A program made the position numbers and the translations under genes. Positions 56,799 through 64,000 of a DNA stretch of 64,000 nucleotides are shown here, piece after piece; the stretch's first letter is position 1; each line of letters starts with the position of its first letter. The notes below the pieces were generated by a model, which was given only the letters and a program-made list of their open reading frames with translations, made no database searches and had not been told where the DNA came from. This DNA comes from Neopusillimonas aromaticivorans (GTDB lineage: Bacteria > Pseudomonadota > Gammaproteobacteria > Burkholderiales > Burkholderiaceae_B). The stretch covers positions 2,542,001 to 2,606,000 of the forward strand of contig NZ_CP128233.1 of assembly GCF_030344915.1 (NCBI RefSeq). The letters are read 5' to 3'.

Positions 56799-57260
56799 TT
56801 ACCCGTTACCCTTTGCATGGGGTTGATGACGACGGTACTGGTGCATGGACATCTCGTCGTTGAACTTCTGTTCTTTGCGGTTAAGCTGAAGCTGGCGCTC
56901 GTTTTCCTGGCGCGATAACAGCGTTTCGTAGGAGGTCAGTTGCCGCTTTTGATCAAACCATTGCTGTTTGCCTTGCTCAAGCTTGAGGTCAAGCTGGGAT
57001 ACTATCTTATTTTGCTGTGAAATGGCTTCATCTAAAGTAGCGATAAACTGCCTAAAATTATGGTAGTTCGCAGCTGACATGCCTTCGACAGAGGCCTTTT
57101 CAAAACGCTCGATGTAATCCTGGCGGTAAACATGAAGCGTGGCCAGTTGTTCCTGGGCGCCGTCGCGCGAAGCAGTAATGGCTTGCAGTTGTCGCGCGGC
57201 TTCGTCGGCCTGATTTTTGGTCAGGTCGATCAGTGTGTTAAGCGGATTATCGGTTGCCAT
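56799..57260 (-). CDS. fliJ: Flagellar export chaperone/stalk FliJ
   Basis: 153 residues, coiled-coil throughout (LDLTKNQADEAARQLQAITA-like; SQLDLKLEQGKQQWFDQKRQ; NRKEQKFNDEMS). Rotor-like stalk of the export ATPase. Overlaps the fliI end by 14 bp. Intact. Confidence 0.92.
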   Translation of the reverse strand: MATDNPLNTLIDLTKNQADEAARQLQAITASRDGAQEQLATLHVYRQDYIERFEKASVEGMSAANYHNFRQFIATLDEAISQQNKIVSQLDLKLEQGKQQWFDQKRQLTSYETLLSRQENERQLQLNRKEQKFNDEMSMHQYRRHQPHAKGNG

Positions 57261-58717
57261 TCATGTTCCCTGCCCTTGCCGGTGTGGTCAGCAGCATGTC
57301 AAGTTCTTGCCGCGCCCGCGTGTAGTCAATCCGCGTGTTAATGCTTTGCTGCAGATAAGCCTCAAGCCGCGGGTATTTTTCGATGGCTTCATCGATGCGG
57401 GGGTCGTTGCCAGGCCGGTAAGCGCCGACGGCGATAAGGTCACGGTTGCGCTGGTAACGCGATAGCATTTGCTTGAATTGGTGCACCATATTGACTTGTT
57501 CTTGAGGAACGACGGCCGACATGACGCGGGAAATTGAGGCCTCAATATCGATGGCCGGGTAGTGGCCTGACTCGGCCAGTTTGCGCGACAAGACGACATG
57601 GCCATCAAGAATGGCACGCGCCGAATCGGCAATCGGGTCTTGCTGGTCGTCACCTTCTGTAAGCACAGTATAAAACGCGGTAATGGATCCTGCAGGTTTG
57701 TTACCAACCGGCGCGCCGTTACCGGCCCGTTCGACCAGAGCGGGAAGTTTGGCGAAAACAGAGGGTGGGTAGCCCTTGGTGGCCGGGGGCTCACCGATGG
57801 CCAGGGCAATTTCACGTTGTGCCATGGCATAGCGGGTGAGTGAATCCATGATCAGCAAGACGTTTTTGCCTTGGTCACGGAAATATTCGGCCAGCCGTGT
57901 GGCGTATACGCAGGCTTGAATACGCAACAGGGGTGAAACATCGGCCGGCGCGGCCACGACAACAGCGCGTTTCAGGCCATCGGCCCCGAGGTTTTCCTCA
58001 ATGAATTCCTTCACTTCGCGGCCCCGTTCACCGATCAGGCCGACGATGATGATTTCGGCTTCGGTGTAACGGGCCATCATGCCCAGCAGTACGCTTTTAC
58101 CGACCCCGGAACCGGCAAACAACCCCATCCGCTGGCCACGGCCAACGGTCAGCAGGCCATTAATGGCGCGAACGCCGACGTCAAGGACGGATTTGATGGG
58201 AGCGCGGGCCAGCGGGTTGATGGTGTGGGCGGTCAGGAAGCCTGGGAAACCTGTGTCAGTGCGCCCAAGCCGTCAAGGGTCGTCCTGCGCCATCCAGCAC
58301 GCGGCCCAGCAAGCCTTCACCGACCGGCAAATGCCGTGCCTGGGTCGTGATGTGCATGTCGTCGATGGGGTCGAACGGGCGGTCATCTATGGGTGCGACG
58401 GTCGTCTCGGCAGGCACAATACGCGCCCCTGGAGGCAGGCCTGAAATATCGCTTTGGGGCATCAGGTACAGGGTGTTGCCGTTGAAGCCGACCACTTCGG
58501 CATCCGCCCAGTGGTCGTGTCGTGGCGAAATTTCAATTTTGCATGCGGCGCCGACGGCCAGGCGCAGGCCGGTGGCTTCAAGCACCAGCCCGGTAGCCCG
58601 CGTGACCCTTCCGCTGGCGTTCCAGGATTCGATGGTGGAGACGCGACGCGATGCATTCAGCAGCCGGTTGTTCCATCGGCTGGCCAAAGACGGGAGTTTG
58701 ACGCCGATATTGCTCAT
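57247..58717 (-). CDS. fliI: Flagellar export ATPase FliI (two close frameshifts)
   Basis: About 490 residues after repair. N-terminal beta domain, Walker A GLFAGSGVGKSVLLG, IGERGREVKEF, Walker B NVLLIMDSLTRYAMAQRE, ALAIGEPPATKGYPPSVFAK. Energises export with FliH/FliJ. Two single-base losses within about 30 bp (58250-58280) interrupt RPLDGLGA-DTGFPGFLTAHTIN. Confidence 0.94.
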
Positions 58718-59542
58718 GGGTTTTTGATCCAGGGGCGTGATCGCTTAACGTTCCGGCAACGCGCTCCCAGCGGGTTTTGAGTGTCGCGTCGATATCACCC
58801 AGTGATGTTTCGGCAATACAGCCGCCGCGTTCAATACGTTCGTCAGGCTCCAGGTGCCACTTGTGCAAGCGCGGATCGTCGGACAAGTGACGTTTGAGCA
58901 GCGCCATGTCTTCGGGATGCAGACGCAGGTACATCAGGGTGTCGCTGTTGGTGTCCGCTTGCAGAATGTCGCGTACGGTTTCCACCACTTTTTCAGGGGC
59001 AATCACGAGTGTACTGCGTATGACCTGGCGGGCGATGTTCAGAGCCAAATCTACAACGGAATCAGCAATTTGGGCGTCCAGGGCCTGGACGGAGGCGGTG
59101 AACTCATTGACCAGCTGTTGCAAGCGCTGAGCCTCGGCATTTCCCAGCGCACGAGCTTCTGCCAGACCTTTCTCGTAGCCTTCGCGATGGCCGGCCTGGA
59201 AACCTTCATCGTGTCCGATTTTCTGCGCTTCGGCCTTGCCTTTTGCGAAGCCTTCGGCGTGACCTTTTTCAACCCTTCGGCGTAGCCCTCTGTGCGGGCC
59301 GCTTCGCGCACGTTTTTCCCGATCTGGGCGACATGAGCCAGGACGTCGTCAGGTATGGGGTGCAGGTTCGTTGTGGCGGGGTCGGTGCCGGATGAGGCGG
59401 GTGGCGTTTGTTGCTGTTCGGCAAGGCGTCGCGAGAGTTTGCTGCCCGGCGCCGGCCGGGCGGGTTTGGTGCTGCCCAGGTCAGCCATTTCCCAGCGTCG
59501 CCACGCCTCCGGATCGAGATTGTCGCTTTTGGGATCAGACAT
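58714..59542 (-). CDS. fliH: Flagellar export regulator FliH (two frameshifts)
   Basis: About 276 residues after repair. Start MSDPKSDNLDPEAWRRWEMA at 59542, overlapping the fliG stop by 8 bp. Central GxxxG-type helix (AEGLKKGHAEGFAKGKAEAQ, KIGHDEGFQAGHREGYEKGL) and C-terminal FliI-binding domain (LRLHPEDMALLKRHL, RGGCIAETSLGDIDATLKTR). Breaks: missing G near 59268 and near 58757; the second repair makes the gene end in an ATGA overlap with fliI. Confidence 0.9.
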
Positions 59543-60536
59543 ACTCGTCGTTGCCAAGGCGGGTCAGGCTGATCTGGCCTGTTTCGGCCAGGCGGCGCGC
59601 CACCGACAGAATGCCTTTTTGTGCTTCTTCCACTTTGGACATGCGAACCGGCCCCTGGGCCTCCAGGTCGTCGCGCAGCATTTCGGCAGCACGATTTGAC
59701 ATGTTGTTGAGGAATTTCTCGCGCAGCTCTTCCGGAGCCCCTTTGAGAGCGATAATGAGGCTGTCGGTGTTGATTTCTTTGAGAATGAGCTGGATCGCAG
59801 TATCTTCGATGTCGAGAAGATTGTCGAAAACGAACATTTCTTCGCTGATGCGCTGGGCCAGGTCGGCGTCGATTTCGCGCAGCGTATTCATGACGGCGTC
59901 TTCTTCGGTTGACGTCATGAAGTTCAGGATTTCGGCCGCGGTACGTACGCCACCCAGCTTGCTGCGTTTTGCGCTCTGGCCCGACAACAGATTGTTCAGC
60001 ACATCGGTAAGCTCGGCCAGCGCAGCCGGTTGTACGCCGCCAAATGTGGCAATACGCAACATGACGTCATTGCGAAGGCGCTCGTTAAGCAGTTCCAGTA
60101 CGGCAGATGCCCGGTCACGCTGCAAGTGGACAAGGATGGTCGCGATAATCTGGGGGTGTTCATCGGCAACGAGTTCGGCCACGCTGTTGGCGTCCAGCCA
60201 GTTCAGGGCGTCGATCCCGCCGGAGCCGGCTTCGGCGTCAAGAATGTCTTCGATCAGACCGGCGGCACGATCGGTGCCCAAGGCTTTGGTCAGTACCGAA
60301 CGGATGTAGTCTTCAGAGCCCAGGCTGACCGCCATGAACTGGTCGGCTTCATCGCGAAAATCTGACAGCACCTTGTCGACGTCGGCCCGCGTCAGTTGTT
60401 TGATGGCCGCCATGGCCCCCGAAATTTGCTGGATTTCGGGTGGCGACAGGTGTTTGAAGACCTCGGCTGCGGCGTCTTCGCCGAGCGACATGATCAGGAT
60501 CGCGCAGCGTTCAATAGGGTCATCAAGATTTGCCAT
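59535..60536 (-). CDS. fliG: Motor switch protein FliG
   Basis: 333 residues, intact. Armadillo-like domains with EHPQ motif (ELVADEHPQIIATILVHL), MFVFDNLLDIEDTAIQLILK and the C-terminal torque helix (MSNRAAEMLRDDLEAQGPVR). Overlaps fliF by 14 bp. Confidence 0.96.
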   Translation of the reverse strand: MANLDDPIERCAILIMSLGEDAAAEVFKHLSPPEIQQISGAMAAIKQLTRADVDKVLSDFRDEADQFMAVSLGSEDYIRSVLTKALGTDRAAGLIEDILDAEAGSGGIDALNWLDANSVAELVADEHPQIIATILVHLQRDRASAVLELLNERLRNDVMLRIATFGGVQPAALAELTDVLNNLLSGQSAKRSKLGGVRTAAEILNFMTSTEEDAVMNTLREIDADLAQRISEEMFVFDNLLDIEDTAIQLILKEINTDSLIIALKGAPEELREKFLNNMSNRAAEMLRDDLEAQGPVRMSKVEEAQKGILSVARRLAETGQISLTRLGNDEYV

Positions 60537-62214
60537 GTTGCTTTTCCATCCATGAACGAATCACCATGGCCACTGCGCGAGGATCTTTCTCGGCCATTTC
60601 GCGGGCAAGTTTCAGGCGGTCTTCGTACTTCGTGATATCGGAAGCACGCTGCAGGATTTCGTCTTCGTCTTCGGTGGTACTGACCACGGTTTCGAGGGTT
60701 TCTTCTGTTTTCCTGGAGAGGCTTTCGACTGCAGGTTTGCCAATTTTGCGCCAGAAAATGAACAGGGCAATTGCAATCAGCAGATATTCCAGGCCTTTGA
60801 GCGCCAGGGCATGGTATTCGGGGTTCTTCCAGACCGGCGGTGGCGGGATCATGCTTTCGCTGAACGGACTGTTGATGATGCTGACGGTGTCACCGCGCTC
60901 GGCCGAGTACCCCATGGCGTCACGTACCAGACTGTTCAGGCTGTCGAGTGTTTCCTGCGGCAGCGGAACATATTCGCCTTCAGTATTGGGCTGGTAGTTG
61001 AGCACCACCGCCACAGACAGTCGACGCAGTTGGCCGACCGGATCTTTGACGTGGCTGATGGTGCGGTCAACTTCGTAGTTGATGGTTGAGTCACGGCGCA
61101 CGTTTGCCGGGCCCGTTGTGGTTTGGGCCGCGTTGGTGTTTTGAGGGGCCGCTGCATTAGGCTGGGCGCCAGGATTCGGGTTGCCGGCATTCGCGGGCTG
61201 ACCCGCCTCTGCATTGGCGTTGTCACCCGGAGGCACGACAATAGGAGCCTGCGCATTGGCTGGCGGCTGGTTGGTCAGGGCACCCGGTACGCCCGCCGGG
61301 GGCAGGCCGCCGGAAAACTGGTCAGAGGCGCTGCGTTGTTCGCTGCGAACGGCGGCATCCACTGGGTTCTGGTTGGGGCGATAGACCTCGGAGGTTTGCT
61401 CACGCACGGCGAAATCGACGTCGGCGCTGGCTTGGGCGCGCACATTACCCGCACCGACCAAGGGAGTCAGCAGGGTCATGATGCGTTGTACCGTGCGCTG
61501 CTCGATGTCGTTGACCAGATTCCGACGCGAGCTTTCAAGCCCGGCATCACCACTGGGCGAAGTAAGAAGACGGCCATTCTGGTCGACAATGGAGACATTG
61601 TCCGACGCGAGGTTGGGTACGCTGGATGAAACCAGCCAGGTGATGGCCGACACTTGCGCCTCGCTGAGCGAGCGTCCGGGGTAAAGCGTGACCAGCACCG
61701 ATGCCGTTGGAGGCTGGCGATCGCGTACAAACAGGCTTTCCCGTGGCATGGCCAGGTGAACCCGGGCTGATTGCACCGCATGCACCGCTTCGATCGAACT
61801 GGCCAATTCGCCTTCAAGTGCGCGCTGGTAGGTAATTTGTTCGGTGAACTGGCTGGCCCCGAAACGGGTGTTGTCCAGCAGTTCAAAGCCGGCATCGCCT
61901 GAGCGGGGCAACCCCTGCTCGGCCAGTTGCAGCCGTGTTTTATGCACCATGTCGGCCGGTACTTCAATGGCGGTGCCGTTATTGGCGATGCGATGCGGCA
62001 CGCCCATTTGCGTAAGGGCGGTCACAATGGCACCGCCTTCTTTGTCGGGCAGGTTGGTGAACAGCGCACGGTACTCGGGCGGGCGCGACCACAAGATCAG
62101 TACCACGACCAAGGCGATCAGCAACGAGGCAGCACCAATGAGTGCCGGCTTGGGCACATTGGCTATTTTGGACAGGAAGGGGTAGCGAGCCAGTAATGCG
62201 GCAGCCTGGCTCAT
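60523..62214 (-). CDS. fliF: MS-ring protein FliF
   Basis: 563 residues, intact. N-terminal membrane helix (LIGAASLLIALVVVLILWSR), two ring-building motifs (LFTNLPDKEGGAIVTALTQM; YQRALEGELASSIEAVHAVQ, SARVHLAMPRESLFVRDRQP), a Pro/Asn/Ala-rich periplasmic loop, second helix, and the C-terminal FliG-binding tail. First gene of the leftward fliF-R operon. Confidence 0.96.
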   Translation of the reverse strand: MSQAAALLARYPFLSKIANVPKPALIGAASLLIALVVVLILWSRPPEYRALFTNLPDKEGGAIVTALTQMGVPHRIANNGTAIEVPADMVHKTRLQLAEQGLPRSGDAGFELLDNTRFGASQFTEQITYQRALEGELASSIEAVHAVQSARVHLAMPRESLFVRDRQPPTASVLVTLYPGRSLSEAQVSAITWLVSSSVPNLASDNVSIVDQNGRLLTSPSGDAGLESSRRNLVNDIEQRTVQRIMTLLTPLVGAGNVRAQASADVDFAVREQTSEVYRPNQNPVDAAVRSEQRSASDQFSGGLPPAGVPGALTNQPPANAQAPIVVPPGDNANAEAGQPANAGNPNPGAQPNAAAPQNTNAAQTTTGPANVRRDSTINYEVDRTISHVKDPVGQLRRLSVAVVLNYQPNTEGEYVPLPQETLDSLNSLVRDAMGYSAERGDTVSIINSPFSESMIPPPPVWKNPEYHALALKGLEYLLIAIALFIFWRKIGKPAVESLSRKTEETLETVVSTTEDEDEILQRASDITKYEDRLKLAREMAEKDPRAVAMVIRSWMEKQHGKS

Positions 62215-62577
62215 TGATAACCTCTGGGCACACGCGTGCTGGCGTCAGGCAGGGGTTTGAGCAAAAGGGTTGCAAGATACGCATTCAGCTAAACGTTAGT
62301 AGGCGGACCGTGAATTATTACGTTTCTTTTCTGGTCTGCAAGCGCCGAAAAGCCCCTCTTTTGGGTGCTTTTTCAGGTTAACGGCATGGATATGCTGTTC
62401 TTTATGGCAGCGGGTGCAGCGTTGTAACAATTTGCGGACTCTGAAAGGGCAGGAGTATCTGGAAAGTCAAGGGTTATTACCCGCCTTGCCGGGTTAAATC
62501 GAGACGTATAGTAGCATCCTGAAGTATTATTTGGTTTTTCTGTTTGGCACAAACTTTTTTTATAAGTGTCTGGATTT
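62215..62577. other. Divergent fliF/fliE intergenic region (363 bp)
   Basis: No gene recognised. AT-rich toward fliE. It must carry the divergent promoters for fliF (left) and fliE (right), expected to be FlhDC-dependent in this type of system. A TGGCAC...TTTTTT stretch before fliE superficially recalls sigma-54 sites but lacks the -12 GC. Confidence 0.5.
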
Positions 62578-62909
62578 ATGGCAATTGAGCAAATTTCGGG
62601 GCTGCAAGATATTTTGGGCCAACTGCGTTCTGTCGCCGAAGCGGCAGGGGGCGTTCGGTTACCGACAAGGTGTCGCTCGCCGAGCCGGGCGGGTTTGCGG
62701 CAGAGTTGCAACGTTCTATTCAGCAAGTGGCTGAAATGCAGAATGCATCGGCGGCACAGGCGCGTTCGTTCCAGCTGGGTGACCCCAACGTTTCGCTGAA
62801 CGATGTCATGATTGATATGCAGAAAGCCAGTATTGCTTTCCAGACCACGGTGCAGGTACGTAATCGTCTGGTTGCGGCCTATCAGGAAATTGCCAGCATG
62901 CCAATCTGA
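62578..62909 (+). CDS. fliE: Flagellar basal body protein FliE (one frameshift)
   Basis: 110 residues after repair: MAIEQISGLQDILGQLRSVA and DVMIDMQKASIAFQTTVQVR, NRLVAAYQEIASMPI. Joins the MS ring to the rod. One G missing from the run near 62650 (restores AAGGRSVTDKVSLAEPGGFA). Divergent from fliF. Confidence 0.93.
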
Positions 62910-62997
62910 TCGTGTGTCTGCGCGTTTGTGCGTCAGGTCGCAGGCAACTCGATATTCCGGGGTTGCTATTTAATCCCGTCAGATGTTTTCAAGCCTT

Positions 62998-63324
62998 TCA
63001 GATGACCGGGCCCAATTCGGCTGGCAGTTCATCCTGGCGCGATTCCAGCATGTATAACCAGGCCAGAAGTTCAGCTACCGCCTGATACAGTTCCGGCGGT
63101 ATATGCTGGTCCAGGTCAACTTGCATCAACAGCCCGACCAGCTCGGGCGATTCGTGAACGTACAAATCGTTTTCTTTGGCTGTTTTGATGATGCGTTCGG
63201 CTAAAGAGCCGTACCCCTTTGCGACAACCCGTGGGGCCGAGTCAGCCTGGTCGTACTTGATCGCGACAGCGCTGGGGCGATTGCGATGCAGGTCAGAGAC
63301 GCCGGGTTTATTCATCAGAGACAC
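62998..63324 (-). CDS. FlhB C-terminal domain paralogue (FlhX-type)
   Basis: 108 residues, soluble. HRNRPSAVAIKYDQADSAPR, VVAKGYGSLAERIIKTAKEN and QHIPPELYQAVAELLAWLYM align with the FlhB cytoplasmic tail (ALKYEDGSGGAPRVLAKGTG; GQEIPVELYKAVAEVLAWVF). The autocleavage NPTH of FlhB is replaced by NRPS. Such stand-alone FlhB-C proteins can substitute for the FlhB tail in export switching (known for FlhX). Start GTG 63324 or ATG 63315. Encoded right after a second FliK-like protein. Confidence 0.88.
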   Translation of the reverse strand: MSLMNKPGVSDLHRNRPSAVAIKYDQADSAPRVVAKGYGSLAERIIKTAKENDLYVHESPELVGLLMQVDLDQHIPPELYQAVAELLAWLYMLESRQDELPAELGPVI

Positions 63325-63329
63325 CAGAT

Positions 63330-64000
63330 TTAGTCATGATTGTCTTTTGCAGCAGCGGTACGGTCGATAACGAACTGGCTTAAGGTCAGGCCAGAAGCGT
63401 CGAAACTGCTGCGCAGCATATCGCGGTGTTCTGACAGGGTTTGCGCCGACTGGGGGCTACCGCGTGCAACAGCACCCGGTTGTCGACCAGATTGATACGG
63501 ACATCGATTTCGCCCAGGTGCGGCAGTTGCAACTTCAGGCGTGTCGCCCAATGCGTTTGTGATTCAGGGTCGGCATCGTGGTCGGGCTCGCGCCGTTGTA
63601 TTTCCCAATCCATTTTTGCATCCGGCCAGGCCTCGCCTCGCCACGCCACGGTTTGATTGGCCAGGACTTCAAGCTGCTGGCGAACCATCAGGTGGCTTTC
63701 AGGGTGAAGGCCGGCCAGCGTTGTGGCGCTGGCCCCAGGCTGTGCTGCCGTTTGCGCGCCTGTGCCGGGTGCGTTTGCGGATGCCTGGGTGCTGCCCGAA
63801 CTTGCTGATGGCCCGCCTGCAGGTTCGGCACGTGACGTGACCGTGTTGTTTTGTAGCGTGGCATCGGTGGCAGCTGGTGGTTGAGCCGGGCGTGCTTGTG
63901 CCGCCAGGTGCAGCTGGGCTTGGGGTTCCTGACGTACAGTCTGGGCCTGGGTCTTGCCGAATGCAAGATCAGCCAAATGCGATTCGTAAAACAACCCGCT
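63330..64000 (-). CDS. Second FliK-like hook-length control domain protein (5' partial, one frameshift)
   Basis: At least 220 residues; the start is beyond the window end. Ala/Gln/Pro-rich N-terminal part, then a Flg_hook-like domain (THWATRLKLQLPHLGEIDVR, INLVDNRVLLHAVAP, LRSSFDASGLTLSQFVIDR). Differs from the fliK at 55-57 kb. One C missing near 63459 (restores VAPQSAQTLSEHRDMLRSSF). Five bases separate it from the FlhX-like gene, so the pair forms an operon. Confidence 0.8.

Noticed and set aside
62540..62577. Possible sigma-54 promoter before fliE
   Set aside because: TTGGCAC is present but the -12 element lacks GC at the right spacing, and the locus is of FlhDC type.
21923..64000. Genuine pseudogenisation of the flagellar system
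   Set aside because: Breaks are mostly single-base run-length changes and equally frequent in unrelated housekeeping genes such as pap and sulP; protein sequence on both sides of each break is well conserved.
1..64000. CRISPR array or defence island
   Set aside because: No regularly spaced direct repeats with unique spacers; the periodic repeats found are contiguous and diverged, and no cas-like genes are present.

Overview
The window is a 64-kb stretch of a betaproteobacterial chromosome, most likely Burkholderiales, family Alcaligenaceae (Bordetella/Achromobacter/Pusillimonas-like). This is inferred from the gene order flhDC-motAB-cheAW-cheRBYZ-flhBAF / flgNMA / flgBCDEFGHIJKL / fliRQPONMLKJIHGF / fliE and from protein features; no database search was possible.

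Layout. (1) 1-2.7 kb: the 3' part of a PAS-PAS histidine kinase, then a REC-EAL response regulator. (2) 2.75-5.5 kb: an accessory patch with a HigBA-type toxin-antitoxin pair (toxin carries an in-frame stop), an IS1380-family element sitting between two truncated reading frames, and tRNA-Thr(CGT); it looks like the eroded edge of a tRNA-associated island. (3) 5.5-21.7 kb: mixed chromosomal genes: a YcgR/PilZ flagellar brake, an AI-2E/PerM-family membrane protein, an ArnT-like glycosyltransferase, tRNA-Asn(GTT), a Trp-rich small protein, a shortened DUF3293 protein, a two-domain polyphosphate:AMP phosphotransferase overlapping a prokaryotic pentameric ligand-gated ion channel homologue, SirB2, an SbmA/YddA-like ABC transporter, a tautomerase, a TPP-riboswitch-controlled cytX, panD, a SulP transporter, an RHH protein, a TM2 protein and a methyltransferase. 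(4) 21.9-64 kb: a nearly complete flagellar and chemotaxis locus. FlhDC would switch on the basal body, export and hook genes. The anti-sigma factor FlgM and FliA-type (sigma-28) promoters seen upstream of motA, flgM and flgK would time the late genes. fliA, fliC, fliD, fliS, fliT, flhG, cheD and any MCP gene are not in the window.

About 28 genes, including nearly universal flagellar and chemotaxis genes, are interrupted by roughly 43 single-base (once two-base) frameshifts. Most lie in mono-nucleotide runs, mainly as missing bases in C/G runs. Repairing them returns uniform full-length proteins with lengths divisible by three, so I treat them as base-calling errors and annotate each gene across its whole span.

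Most interesting beyond the textbook parts: a giant FlhF of about 934 residues with a C-terminal region of about 390 residues that I do not recognise; a bacterial pLGIC coupled to polyphosphate kinase; imperfect tandem repeats of period 20-27 bp in several intergenic spacers, often touching the upstream stop codon; a duplicated DDWAAAxAEQ motif in FliN; a second FlhB-C/FliK pair; and an unassigned lipoprotein gene between flgL and fliR.
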